64,000 bases of DNA from Paenibacillus nasutitermitis (lineage in GTDB: Bacteria > Bacillota > Bacilli > Paenibacillales > Paenibacillaceae). The position numbers and the translations under genes were made by a program. The stretch lies in NCBI RefSeq assembly GCF_014641075.1, contig NZ_BMHP01000002.1:930001-994000 (forward strand), given 5' to 3'. This document shows, one piece after another, positions 8,501 to 16,836 of this stretch. Every line of letters starts with the position of its first letter. Positions within the stretch are counted from its first letter, which is position 1. Below the pieces are notes generated by a model. It was not told the DNA's origin. It saw only the letters and a program-made list of their open reading frames with translations, and made no database searches.

Positions 8501-9144
8501 CTTTGTCTCTTCGCTTTCATCGCCGGTTCGTTCTTTTTGTGCATTTCCTCGGCGATCACGCAGTCGTTTACATTTTCCTCATACATATACAGCTCCACTT
8601 CTAGTGGGTTCGGTTCTTCGTTAAACCGTTTGCGAAACATGCGGTTGAAAAACACAATCATGCCCGCTCCAATTCCGAAGGAATAAGGAATCTGAAACCA
8701 CAGGGGGTGATTGTTTTTGCGGCCGGTCACAAGCTCCGTAATCCGGATGTGAACCTCCTTCATGCTGACATCCGTGTGGAAATTCATAATCGCAAGACCA
8801 GAGCCAAAAAACAGCAGCAGCCATACCCCGACCAGCATGAGCATTTTCGGCTTTGGCGGGTCTTCCGAGACGGTGATCAGCACCTGCGGATCACCGAAGG
8901 ATTCGACGTTCACCATGGCTTCGGCTTCACGTACTGCCTGAACGATTTGCAGCAAATCGATGACGACACGGTTGCCGTCTTTTTTCTGATGTCTGTGAAG
9001 CAGGAGTGCTTGAAGTCTGGATTCCAACGCAGGATCGGCAGTAAAGAGACGCGCTGCCTCCCCCAGGGTGACGCTGCCGCCAGGCTTGATCCGGATCCGC
9101 TTGCGCAAACGCAAATATAGAGTCGAATTAGCTGCAGAGCTCAT
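8497..9144 (-). CDS. spoVAA: Stage V sporulation protein AA
   Basis: First gene of the forespore spoVA cluster. The protein has a soluble N-terminal domain of about 90 residues (starts SSAANSTLYLRLRKRIRI), then two hydrophobic segments (MLMLVGVWLLLFFGSGLAIM, and FGIGAGMIVFF), matching the family layout. The ATG at 9144 has GGAGGG 6 bases upstream and gives 215 residues, close to the usual 206. It overlaps spoVAB by 4 bases. A sigma-G type -10 (CATACTA) lies about 60 bases upstream, and the sigF terminator separates it from the spoIIA operon. Confidence 0.92.
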   Translation of the reverse strand: MSSAANSTLYLRLRKRIRIKPGGSVTLGEAARLFTADPALESRLQALLLHRHQKKDGNRVVIDLLQIVQAVREAEAMVNVESFGDPQVLITVSEDPPKPKMLMLVGVWLLLFFGSGLAIMNFHTDVSMKEVHIRITELVTGRKNNHPLWFQIPYSFGIGAGMIVFFNRMFRKRFNEEPNPLEVELYMYEENVNDCVIAEEMHKKNEPAMKAKRQR

Positions 9145-9203
9145 GCCCGCTCCCTCCAATCATCCAAATGCATCTTATAGCCAGTTGTTTAAACATGCCC
9201 CTT

Positions 9204-9210
9204 TAGTATG
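9204..9210 (-). promoter_or_regulatory. Candidate sigma-G/F -10 element for spoVAA
   Basis: The minus strand reads CATACTA, a perfect match to the forespore -10 consensus CATnnTA, about 60 bases before spoVAA. The -35 (GACTA, 18 bases upstream) is only a partial match to GYATR. Confidence 0.45.
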
Positions 9211-9286
9211 ATTAAAGGCAGCCTTGGATAGTCGCGCCATGGCAGACTATTTTTGCCCAGCAGCAGCTTGAAGAGGATTAAGGCAC

Positions 9287-9326
9287 AAAAAAAACCGGAA
9301 TCCCCTATTTTATGGGAATTCCGGCA
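9287..9326 (-). terminator. Intrinsic terminator of the spoIIA operon
   Basis: On the minus strand CCGGAATTCCC, loop ATAAAATA, GGGATTCCGG, then eight T, 23 bases past the sigF stop. Confidence 0.93.
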
Positions 9327-9348
9327 GCATACAAGGATCCTTCACCCG

Positions 9349-10104
9349 TTACAGGGCGATCTGATCCCGAATCAACTGTAAGATCTTCTTCTCCAGCCTC
9401 GAAACCTGTACCTGCGAGATCCCGAGCCTGGCCGCAACCTCCGATTGGGTTTGGTCGCGGTAATACCGGAGAAAGACAATGATCCGCTCCCGCTCCGACA
9501 AACCGCTGATCGCTTCCGACAAGGCCAGCTTGTCAAACCAGCGGTCCTGGGAGTCATCAGCGATCTGATCCATCAAGGTGATGGGATCGCCATCATTTTC
9601 AAATACCGTCTCATGAATGGAGGTTGGCGGCTTATTCGCTTCCTGGGCGAAAACGACATCCTCCGGCGTAATGCCGAGCGACTCCGCGACTTCTTTAATC
9701 GTCGGCAGTCTCCCCAGCACCTTGGACAGCTCGTCTTTTGTCTTGCGCACCTTGTTGGCCGTTTCCTTCAATGAGCGGCTGACCTTTAACGTTCCGTCAT
9801 CCCGCAGAAACCGCTGGATCTCGCCGATTATCATCGGTACCGCATAGGTGGAAAACTTTACATCATATGACAGATCAAATTTATCCACCGACTTTAGCAG
9901 GCCAATGCAGCCGATCTGGAATAAATCCTCTGGCTCGTAGCCACGGCCCATGAACCGTTGAACAACCGACCAGACCAGCCGGATATTGCTTTGTACAAGC
10001 GTATCGCGAGCCAGCGTATCCCCGGTTTGACTAAGCGCAATCAACCGCTTGACTTCAGAATCGTCCAAAAATGGCTGCGCCGTTTGTTTCAGATTAACAT
10101 CCAT
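9349..10104 (-). CDS. sigF: RNA polymerase sporulation sigma factor F
   Basis: First forespore-specific sigma factor; held inactive by SpoIIAB until septation. The 251 residues show region 2 (GYEPEDLFQIGCIGLLKSVDKF and FSTYAVPMIIGEIQRF), region 3 (VSRSLKETANKVRKTKDEL) and region 4 with a helix-turn-helix (QTQSEVAARLGISQVQVSRLEKKIL). The start is placed at ATG 10104, with AGGGG 9 bases upstream; an in-frame TTG at 10113 is less likely. It follows spoIIAB by 20 bases in the spoIIAA-spoIIAB-sigF operon and is followed by a strong terminator. Confidence 0.97.
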   Translation of the reverse strand: MDVNLKQTAQPFLDDSEVKRLIALSQTGDTLARDTLVQSNIRLVWSVVQRFMGRGYEPEDLFQIGCIGLLKSVDKFDLSYDVKFSTYAVPMIIGEIQRFLRDDGTLKVSRSLKETANKVRKTKDELSKVLGRLPTIKEVAESLGITPEDVVFAQEANKPPTSIHETVFENDGDPITLMDQIADDSQDRWFDKLALSEAISGLSERERIIVFLRYYRDQTQSEVAARLGISQVQVSRLEKKILQLIRDQIAL

Positions 10105-10124
10105 GCGGTTCAACCCCTATGCGC

Positions 10125-10571
10125 TTAGTTAAAAAGCGCTTTTTTCGATTCGATACGCTTCGTCATCGCAATAGATGTGCCTTTGCCGGGTTCGCTCGAA
10201 ACGTCAAAGCCGTCCATGAAATTTTCCATAATGGTAAAACCCATCCCGGACCGCTCCAGCTCCGGCTTAGAGGTGTACAAGGGCTGACGGGCCAAATCCA
10301 GATCTTCAATACCGTGGCCGTCATCTTTGACAACCAGCCTCACCACATCACCGGTAATGAGCGCTTCAATCGTAACCATGCCGCTTTCGTTGCTGTCATA
10401 ACCGTGAATAATGGCATTGGTGACCGCTTCAGAAACGACTGTTTTCAAATCGTTCAATTCTTCCATGGTAGGATCCAGCTGGGAGATAAAGGCAGCAACC
10501 GTGACACGGGCAAAAGACTCATTTTCCGATCGAGCGGAAAATGACAGCTTCATCTCATTCGTTCCGTTCAT
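10125..10571 (-). CDS. spoIIAB: Anti-sigma-F factor and serine kinase SpoIIAB
   Basis: GHKL-fold kinase that binds SigF and phosphorylates SpoIIAA. ATP-site boxes are visible: N box [16 protein letters not shown]1 box KDDGHGIED, and G2 box [15 protein letters not shown]. Length 148 residues against about 146 in B. subtilis. Its ATG overlaps the spoIIAA stop by 4 bases, so anti-sigma and anti-anti-sigma are made in step. Confidence 0.97.
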   Translation of the reverse strand: MNGTNEMKLSFSARSENESFARVTVAAFISQLDPTMEELNDLKTVVSEAVTNAIIHGYDSNESGMVTIEALITGDVVRLVVKDDGHGIEDLDLARQPLYTSKPELERSGMGFTIMENFMDGFDVSSEPGKGTSIAMTKRIESKKALFN

Positions 10572-10921
10572 GAGACGACCTCCAGACTTGAGAGCGCTAA
10601 ACGCTCATTCTCGTGAATCGACAATATTTTGAACAGACCCGAAAGCTCAAACAACCGGTAGACGCCCTGATTGACGTCGCAGACTACCATTTTCCCGCCT
10701 TTGGCTTTGAGCTGCTTGTAACGGCCGAGGATCACGCCGAGACCGGAGCTGTCCATAAACAGAAGATCCTTTAAACTAAGAATAATATGATCGATATTGC
10801 CACGCAGAATCGCTTCCTCCATCTTGAAGCGGACGACATCAGCCGTGTGGTGATCAAGCTCGCCACGCAGCCTTACAATGAGCACATTGCGAGAATGCTC
10901 CAATTCAACCTGCAGACTCAT
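10568..10921 (-). CDS. spoIIAA: Anti-sigma-F factor antagonist SpoIIAA
   Basis: STAS-domain protein; its dephosphorylated form, made by SpoIIE, displaces SigF from SpoIIAB. The phospho-site lies in [15 protein letters not shown] with S58 aligned to the known serine. The ATG at 10921 ([10 protein letters not shown]) gives exactly 117 residues, the B. subtilis length, and has GGAGTGA 8 bases upstream; the longer frame to 10939 is not needed. Unlike B. subtilis, where dacF lies directly upstream, a 465-base spacer with a tandem hairpin array separates it from dacF. Confidence 0.97.
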   Translation of the reverse strand: MSLQVELEHSRNVLIVRLRGELDHHTADVVRFKMEEAILRGNIDHIILSLKDLLFMDSSGLGVILGRYKQLKAKGGKMVVCDVNQGVYRLFELSGLFKILSIHENERLALSSLEVVS

Positions 10922-10971
10922 AGCCTTGTTCACTCCCAAAAGTTATTGCAATCCACACCCGGATTATGTGT

Positions 10972-11001
10972 TTCTTACCCATAGGGTTAAGAAAAGCCTG
11001 T
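10972..11001 (-). promoter_or_regulatory. Candidate sigma-H promoter of spoIIA
   Basis: On the minus strand ACAGGCTTT (8 of 9 to RnAGGAwWW) is followed after 12 bases by GGGTAAGAA (two mismatches in the GAAT core), about 50 bases before spoIIAA. spoIIA is sigma-H dependent in B. subtilis. No clear 0A box was seen here. Confidence 0.4.
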
Positions 11002-11230
11002 CCGGTTTTTAAGAGCTTCTGCCCGAAGCCGCCGCGTCTTGCCCGAACAGAGCAAACAGCGGTCTCTTGGCATCATCATCTGCGGCGGCCTATGCATCAG
11101 CTCCCGCAAGATGTTGAACAAGGATTTCTCTATCTCTGCTTCTAATTCCTGCCTCACGACAAAACTAGAAGCTAGACGCTATGAGCTGACAAAAACCGCT
11201 GGATCTGCGGAATTCGCCGCATGTCAGGGC

Positions 11231-11388
11231 TAAGCTTTTGGCTCGCGCCAAAAGCTTAGCCTATCCTTCCGTAGCAGCTTTTGGCTCGCGCCAAAAGCTT
11301 AGCTTATCCTTCCGTAGCAGCTTTTGGCTCGCGCCAAAAGCTTAGCTTATCCTTCCGTAGCAGCTTTTGGCTCGCGCCAAAAGCTTTT
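11231..11388. repeat. 43-bp tandem array of palindromes (four copies)
   Basis: Unit AGCTTTTGGCTCGCGCCAAA... starts at 11233, 11276, 11319 and 11362, exactly 43 bases apart, joined by TTAGCTTATCCTTCCGTAGC. Each unit contains the perfect hairpin AAGCTTTTGGC-TCGC-GCCAAAAGCTT (the last copy has a 10-bp version). The last copy abuts the dacF stop codon. The remaining spacer, 11002-11230, shows no gene or clear signal. Confidence 0.97.
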
Positions 11389-12577
11389 AAGAAAACAAGT
11401 TCGCGCTTGTCCGCTTGAACAGGGTCCACCAGCCCGCACGCTCGACGGATGCCGGAGAGTCCACGGGAAATTCGGTCAGCACCTGGTCGCCCTGGTAAAC
11501 AATCAACTTGCCAATGGGTTCGTTAATCGTAACCGGTGCCTTGAGCGGCTCCATACGAAGCTCATAACGGATATCCTTGACAGGGCTGCCTTTTTTCAGC
11601 AATACGCTGTAGGAATGTTTCGCCGTCAGCTCCAGCTTCGGAATATTGCCTTTCTCGACCTGTACGGTACCCATTTTCTCGCCTTCCTTGAAGATCGAGT
11701 GGTTCATATATTGGGCAAAGGAATAATCAAACATTTGGGATACTTCCGCGTTGCGCGTCTTTGTGTTCGGCTCCCCCATCACGACAGCGATTACCCGCAA
11801 ATTGTCGCGGCGTGCCGTTGCTGTCAGACAGAACTTGGCTTCCGTTGTAAAGCCGGTTTTCAAGCCGTCCGCGCCGCTGTAAAACCGAACGAGCTTATTG
11901 GTATTAACGAGCCAGAACGGCTTAGCGCTCGATTTGCGCAAGTAGTCTTGATACATTCCTGTATATTTCGTTATTTCACTATGCTTGAGAAGCTCTTTGG
12001 ACATGATCGCGATATCATGCGCCGAAGAATAATGATCCGCTACAGGCAGTCCGTTGCAGTTGACGAAGTGGGTGTTTTTCATTCCCAGCTCCTGTGCGCG
12101 CTTGTTCATCTGGTTGACGAACTCCGCCTCCGTTCCCGCTAACTTCTCGGCCATCGCAACAGAGGCGTCATTTCCCGAAGCGAGCGCAATGCCTTTGATC
12201 ATTTCGTCAACGCTCATTTCCTCGCCCGGTTCCAGAAAAATTTGCGAGCCTCCCATGGATGCCGCATATTCACTGGTCGATACCTTATCCGTCATTTTGA
12301 TTTTTCCTTCATCCAAAGCTTCCATAATGAGCAGCAATGTCATGACCTTTGTAATGCTGGCAGGCGGTAAGCGGTCATGGCTGTTCTTCTCGAAAATAAT
12401 GGTACCGCTGTCAGCATCCATCAAAATGGCGGACTTGGCGGCTTCCGCCAAATTGCTTTGGGCGGCAGGCGCCGGCTTGACAGGCGTTTTCTCGCGCGCA
12501 AAGACTGCTACAGGCACAGCAAACACCATAGCAGCCGCTATACATCCAACCAATATTCGCTTCCAATTTCGATTCAT
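11387..12577 (-). CDS. dacF: D-alanyl-D-alanine carboxypeptidase DacF (penicillin-binding protein)
   Basis: Low-molecular-weight PBP that trims terminal D-Ala from peptidoglycan, forespore-made in B. subtilis. It has an N-terminal signal segment (residues 7-27), the acyl-serine motif SITK (S74-K77), SGN (S134-N136) and KTG (K239-G241), then the PBP5-type C-terminal beta domain and an amphipathic tail ending WWTLFKRTSANLF, a likely membrane anchor. Length 396 fits the family. AGGAGGGAT precedes the ATG. Position upstream of spoIIAA matches Bacillales, but a 43-bp repeat array begins right at its stop codon. Confidence 0.95.
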   Translation of the reverse strand: MNRNWKRILVGCIAAAMVFAVPVAVFAREKTPVKPAPAAQSNLAEAAKSAILMDADSGTIIFEKNSHDRLPPASITKVMTLLLIMEALDEGKIKMTDKVSTSEYAASMGGSQIFLEPGEEMSVDEMIKGIALASGNDASVAMAEKLAGTEAEFVNQMNKRAQELGMKNTHFVNCNGLPVADHYSSAHDIAIMSKELLKHSEITKYTGMYQDYLRKSSAKPFWLVNTNKLVRFYSGADGLKTGFTTEAKFCLTATARRDNLRVIAVVMGEPNTKTRNAEVSQMFDYSFAQYMNHSIFKEGEKMGTVQVEKGNIPKLELTAKHSYSVLLKKGSPVKDIRYELRMEPLKAPVTINEPIGKLIVYQGDQVLTEFPVDSPASVERAGWWTLFKRTSANLFS

Positions 12578-12689
12578 GATCTTAGATCCCTCCTAGGATG
12601 ATGCCTGCGCGGAGCAGGGCCGCATTTTTGTCTACTATCTCATCCTTAGTGTGGACCGATAGCAGCTAAAATATTCCATAATGGACCAA

Positions 12690-12722
12690 AAGAAAAGAGG
12701 CATGCGCCGCATGCCTCTTAAA
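12690..12722 (-). terminator. Intrinsic terminator of the FAD oxidoreductase gene
   Basis: Minus strand: AAGAGGCATGCG pairs with CGCATGCCTCTT, followed by TTCTTTT. It lies about 105 bases past the stop of the oxidoreductase at 12827. Confidence 0.8.
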
Positions 12723-12826
12723 TTAAGAGATGACAAATGCTATTCTAGTTTCTTCTTCCCAGTTTCATCCTGCTTTCCGGTTTATAGTGACCTCATTTCT
12801 GGTCGCTGCCATGCATGCCGCATAGA

Positions 12827-15076
12827 CTATCCGCCGTATACCCGAATTTCGGTTACTTCTGCACGCGGACATCCGTTAGTCTCTAATACAACAAGGCGAA
12901 GCTTCTCAGCCGTCACGGCGCTGGACAGGCGGTGGATTCTTTTTCTCCTATGGTTATCCTGTACCTCTACGGCGGTACTCCATCCGTCTGAGCCAAAGAT
13001 GTCCACGCGATAATGTTTCACAAGCTCCGGAATCACTTCAAACGGGGTGAAATGATGATGAAGGTTGATCAGATCCTCGTTTACATCGTCATTGAAGGTA
13101 AGCTGGATCTCGCGGATGAGCTGCGTATGCTCCCAGCTCAGCTCAAGCCACTCCTCCCCGGCTTCGGTTAAAGTGCCGGAGGACCATAGCTGCGGCCCCC
13201 CGTATGGCCGATTATAGCCTCCCGCCGCTTTATCCGGTGAGTAGGCGCTGGTCGGAGCCGTCAAGCGGATGCATAAAGGGCTGCGAGCCTGTCCGTGCAT
13301 GCGCCACTGCGCCACAGGTTGTGCGGGCTGGACGTCAAGCTCGGCGGATACAATCGGCTGCGGACCTTTTTCGAAGACAATAATACCGGTTTGCGGCTGC
13401 ACGGAGCTGTGCAGGGTTACGGACTCGTTCGCTTTAATTATGATAAAAGCATTAGCCGGCGATTCCGGGCGCCACTTCAGCGGAATGCGGACCCACTGCG
13501 AAGGGCCTTGCTTCACTTCAACTTCATAGGTGTCAATCTGTGTATGAGGCACATAGTTTTCCCGCTTGCCGGTCGTCCACAACTCAACGGTCAACGTGAC
13601 TGTCGCCGCGGCTGTGAGGAGAAGCTCCATCCCGTCAAGACCGGGGTCAACGGGCACAAGAACCCCTGTGTCCTCATTCAGATTCCGTACATTGCCGGCG
13701 TTCTCCACATTAAGCTGCGTGAGGAAGCTCGAAGCGCTTATCCGGGCTGCACGGGCCAAATCATGCGGATCGCGGTTCACTACCCCGATGAGGGAAGCGT
13801 CCTGCCTGAGAAGCGTTTGCTGAAGCAGTTCCAGATGGTTCCTATGAAGCTCCCGCGGTGAAACACCCTGACGCAGACATAATGCTGCCCCTGTCCCCGC
13901 CGCTTCACCGATTACCGCACAGGTGGCCATGACCCGTGTGGTTCCAAAAGCCACATGCGAAGCGCTGATGTTACGTCCGGCGAACATCAGGTTATTCACA
14001 TTGGAAGAATACAGGCTGCGAAACGGAATATGATAAATGCCATCCGCAAACAGATGCTTGGAGCCGCTTTGCTGGGAATAAACCCCTTGCGGGGGATGCA
14101 AATCGATCGACCATCCGCCGAAAGCGACTCTGTCCTCAAATGGGGTTTGGGCCAGAATATCCTGCTGGTTCAGCACATAATCGCCCAGGAAGCGTCGGTA
14201 TTCACGTTTGCCTGGAACACTGCCTACCCATTCCAGCGTCATGGTTTCGGAATCGAACTGGCCGGAGTTCTTAATATAATCCCAAATTCCGTAGATCACC
14301 GCCCACAGCTCGTCACGGATCGCTTCGTTGTCATGCACGATATCATGCTCGCCGCCCCATTCGATCCACCAGTAGGCACAGCCATTGTCACCGCTGCGGA
14401 TGACCCGCTTCAGCGGTATGCTCGTTGACTGGATATCCTTGGCAAAGCTCGGCGCGATATATTTCACCGGTTGACCGGTATCCTTCGTATAGAACAGGAG
14501 CGTGCTGCCAAGCGTAATATTATCGGCTGTTTCCGGCGCCCAATCCTCCTGGTATTCCGATTTGGCCTCTCTGCCGATCCGGTGCCTGGCCCCGGCCAGG
14601 AAGCCGACAAGTCCGTCTCCCGTGCAATCCAGAAACATCGGACTATGAAATTGAATACGCCGCTCCGAGCCCATCATCCAGCCTGTCACGGACTTGATGT
14701 TGCGATTGTCCTCGCCGCCTTCCGCATCCACTTCATGAACATCGGTATTAAGAAACAGGCTGATATTTGCTTCAGCCCGGACCGCTTCCATCAGTACCAG
14801 ATCCCAAATATACGGATTTCCTTCTTTATTCCGGTACTGATTCTCCACAAACAGCTCGCCCATAATTCCGGTTTCCCTGGCATACCGATTCGTCCCATGG
14901 GCTGTCGCGCCGCAGACCCAAACCCGGACTTCACTGCTGGAATTGCCTCCAAGCACAGATCGGTTGTGCACGAGCGCCACTTTGCTCCCCAATCTGGCAG
15001 CCGCTATTGCTGCGCATAAGCCCGCAAGACCGCCGCCTATAACCGTCACATCAAATTGCAGGGATTCATTTCTCAT
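12827..15076 (-). CDS. FAD-dependent oxidoreductase with C-terminal beta-sandwich-like region
   Basis: FAD_oxidored-family flavoprotein (749 residues) of a type common in plant-polysaccharide loci of paenibacilli; its substrate is unknown. The Rossmann FAD motif VIGGGLAGLCAAIAAARLG (residues 12-30) and a second conserved FLDCTGDGLVGFLAGA are visible, as is the C-terminal FAD contact LMFAGRNISASHVAFGTTRVMATCAVIGEA. After about residue 450 it carries extra beta-rich sequence, ending in a part that resembles a carbohydrate-binding/discoidin sandwich. No signal peptide. A good site (AAGGCGG) precedes the ATG. It is divergent from an AraC regulator 129 bases away, which probably controls it. Confidence 0.85.
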   Translation of the reverse strand: MRNESLQFDVTVIGGGLAGLCAAIAAARLGSKVALVHNRSVLGGNSSSEVRVWVCGATAHGTNRYARETGIMGELFVENQYRNKEGNPYIWDLVLMEAVRAEANISLFLNTDVHEVDAEGGEDNRNIKSVTGWMMGSERRIQFHSPMFLDCTGDGLVGFLAGARHRIGREAKSEYQEDWAPETADNITLGSTLLFYTKDTGQPVKYIAPSFAKDIQSTSIPLKRVIRSGDNGCAYWWIEWGGEHDIVHDNEAIRDELWAVIYGIWDYIKNSGQFDSETMTLEWVGSVPGKREYRRFLGDYVLNQQDILAQTPFEDRVAFGGWSIDLHPPQGVYSQQSGSKHLFADGIYHIPFRSLYSSNVNNLMFAGRNISASHVAFGTTRVMATCAVIGEAAGTGAALCLRQGVSPRELHRNHLELLQQTLLRQDASLIGVVNRDPHDLARAARISASSFLTQLNVENAGNVRNLNEDTGVLVPVDPGLDGMELLLTAAATVTLTVELWTTGKRENYVPHTQIDTYEVEVKQGPSQWVRIPLKWRPESPANAFIIIKANESVTLHSSVQPQTGIIVFEKGPQPIVSAELDVQPAQPVAQWRMHGQARSPLCIRLTAPTSAYSPDKAAGGYNRPYGGPQLWSSGTLTEAGEEWLELSWEHTQLIREIQLTFNDDVNEDLINLHHHFTPFEVIPELVKHYRVDIFGSDGWSTAVEVQDNHRRKRIHRLSSAVTAEKLRLVVLETNGCPRAEVTEIRVYGG

Positions 15077-15205
15077 TCTTGCACCGCCTTATAAGCTAAT
15101 TAGATTTAATTTATTTCATTGTATAAAATCTGCTCATAGAGATGAATGCATCATGTTACAATATGAGATATACTTTATTTCGCCATATGGAGAGGTGCTG
15201 TCCCT

Positions 15206-15997
15206 GTGAGTCCTTCCTTCGCTGTCACGCTTCACAGCCATATATACTGGAACCGCAAAGAGGTCTTTGCCCTGGACAAAGACCGCTATCCGTACTGGAC
15301 GCTATTCGCGGTAGAAAAGGGAACATTCCAATATGATATCGGCGGACAGAAAGGGACTGCCGCCGAGAATGAATTGATCCTGTGTCCGCCGCAGGTCTGG
15401 TTTCACCGCCGCGCGCTGCATCCTGTATCCTTTCATTTCGTGCAATTCGAATGGAATAGTGCGGAATCCCCTTTGGATGATCCAACGGCTGAGGTACGGG
15501 TCAGGATCGCCGATACGCTAAGGCTGTCAACCAGCTTCGCTTATTTGCGCCAGTTGGCAGCACTCACGGACCAGCGATCTCATGACTGGAAAACGTATAT
15601 GCTAACCGATATGCTGAATATGGCCATATTTGAGCGGGAGTGGGCAGCAAGACAGCCAAAACAACTGGAGAACGGGGATGATCTGATGTTGGAGGTGCGG
15701 AAGGAGCTTCAGGCGCGGGCGCTTGGAAATCTTCAAATGGCAGAGCTGGCTTCCGAATTCGGCATCACGCCTGTTCAACTGACAAGACGCTTCCGTGCCG
15801 CTTTCGGGGCGACACCTTCCGGATTGTTAGCGGATATCCGGCTGTCCCAAGCCGTTCTCCTGCTCAAAGAAACAGCGCTGACGATGGATGAGATCGCTCA
15901 GCGCTGCGGATATGACAACGGTTATTATTTCAGCCGGGTATTCGAGAAGCATCAGCGGATGCGCCCTTCCGTATTTCGCAGGCTCAATCAGGTCTGA
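15206..15997 (+). CDS. AraC-family transcriptional regulator
   Basis: 263 residues starting at GTG 15206, with GGAGAGGTG upstream. The N-terminal part (about residues 15-100) looks like a cupin-type sugar-sensing domain; the C-terminal 100 residues hold two helix-turn-helix motifs (MAELASEFGITPVQLTRRFRAAFG and MDEIAQRCGYDNGYYFSRVFEKH). Divergent from the FAD oxidoreductase and convergent with the SDR gene at 16054, so the oxidoreductase is the natural target. One of only a few plus-strand genes here. Confidence 0.93.
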   Translation: MSPSFAVTLHSHIYWNRKEVFALDKDRYPYWTLFAVEKGTFQYDIGGQKGTAAENELILCPPQVWFHRRALHPVSFHFVQFEWNSAESPLDDPTAEVRVRIADTLRLSTSFAYLRQLAALTDQRSHDWKTYMLTDMLNMAIFEREWAARQPKQLENGDDLMLEVRKELQARALGNLQMAELASEFGITPVQLTRRFRAAFGATPSGLLADIRLSQAVLLLKETALTMDEIAQRCGYDNGYYFSRVFEKHQRMRPSVFRRLNQV

Positions 15998-16053
15998 AGC
16001 CTTCGTTCATCCAGACCGGATGCAGAAGAATCCGCGTCGCCCTCGAAAGTCCG

Positions 16054-16821
16054 CTACAAATCAATGGTCATGCCTCCGTCGGCAACCAGCGTCGCTCCGG
16101 TCATGAAAGAATTTTCGTCGCTTGCGGCAAACATGATGACCGAGGCGATTTCCTCAGGCTGTCCGACACGGCCGATCGGCTGGGAATCGTTCCACTGTTT
16201 CATGATCTCTTCCCGCGGCGTATCGAGGTTTTTGACGCTTCCTTCCAGCATCGGTGTTTGTACCGCGCCTGGGAGAACCACGTTGACGCGAATATTCTGT
16301 CTGGCATAATCCAGAGCGATTGCCCGCGTCAAGGCGACGATTCCGCCTTTAGAGGCGGAGTAGGCGGAATACCCTTCCAAAGTGGCCAGCGCATGAACCG
16401 AACTGACGTTGACGATTGCGCCTCCGCCGGCTTCGACCATGGATGGAATGACTTCGCGGCAGAAGAGGAAGACCGAGGTCAGGTTATTCGTGATCACCTG
16501 ATTCCATGTATCCAAAGTCAGGTCTGCCAGACGGATTTGCGGACAAACGGCCGCATTATTGACCATGACATCGATTTTACCGTATGCCTCCAGGGTATCG
16601 TGGACAACACGCTTCACATCGGCCTCTGAAGATACATCAGCTGCCATGCCGACAGCTCGATGCCCTGCTTCCGTAATTTCACGGGCAACCCGCTCTGCTT
16701 TCTCTGCGGTGCGGTTTACGACCACAACCTGCGCTCCGGCTTCCGCAAACCGGTGGCAGACAGCACGGCCGATCCCGCCGCCGCCGCCCGTTACGACAAT
16801 AATCTTATCCTTCCAGCTCAT
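16054..16821 (-). CDS. SDR-family dehydrogenase, probable 2-keto-3-deoxy-sugar-acid 4-dehydrogenase
   Basis: Classical short-chain dehydrogenase of 255 residues: cofactor loop TGGGGGIGRA (residues 11-20), NNAA motif, catalytic S-Y-K (VSSVHA then YSASK), and C-terminal MTGATLVADGGM. The last gene of a tight four-gene operon (gap 15 bases to the FAH hydrolase). With an enolase-family dehydratase and an FAH hydrolase beside it, the best reading is oxidation of 2-keto-3-deoxy-L-fuconate or -rhamnonate to the 2,4-diketo acid; this is inferred from context. A simple 3-oxoacyl-ACP reductase role is less likely here. Confidence 0.85.
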   Translation of the reverse strand: MSWKDKIIVVTGGGGGIGRAVCHRFAEAGAQVVVVNRTAEKAERVAREITEAGHRAVGMAADVSSEADVKRVVHDTLEAYGKIDVMVNNAAVCPQIRLADLTLDTWNQVITNNLTSVFLFCREVIPSMVEAGGGAIVNVSSVHALATLEGYSAYSASKGGIVALTRAIALDYARQNIRVNVVLPGAVQTPMLEGSVKNLDTPREEIMKQWNDSQPIGRVGQPEEIASVIMFAASDENSFMTGATLVADGGMTIDL

Positions 16822-16836
16822 CGTTTGCTCCCCCTC

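Noticed and set aside
4160..11388. CRISPR array interpretation of the 42- and 43-bp repeats
   Set aside because: Units are contiguous and nearly identical without unique spacers, contain strong palindromes, and no cas genes are in the window.
11324..12142. 272-residue plus-strand frame opposite dacF
   Set aside because: Antisense to a well-supported gene, no family motif, no ribosome-binding site; GC-rich DNA gives such frames.
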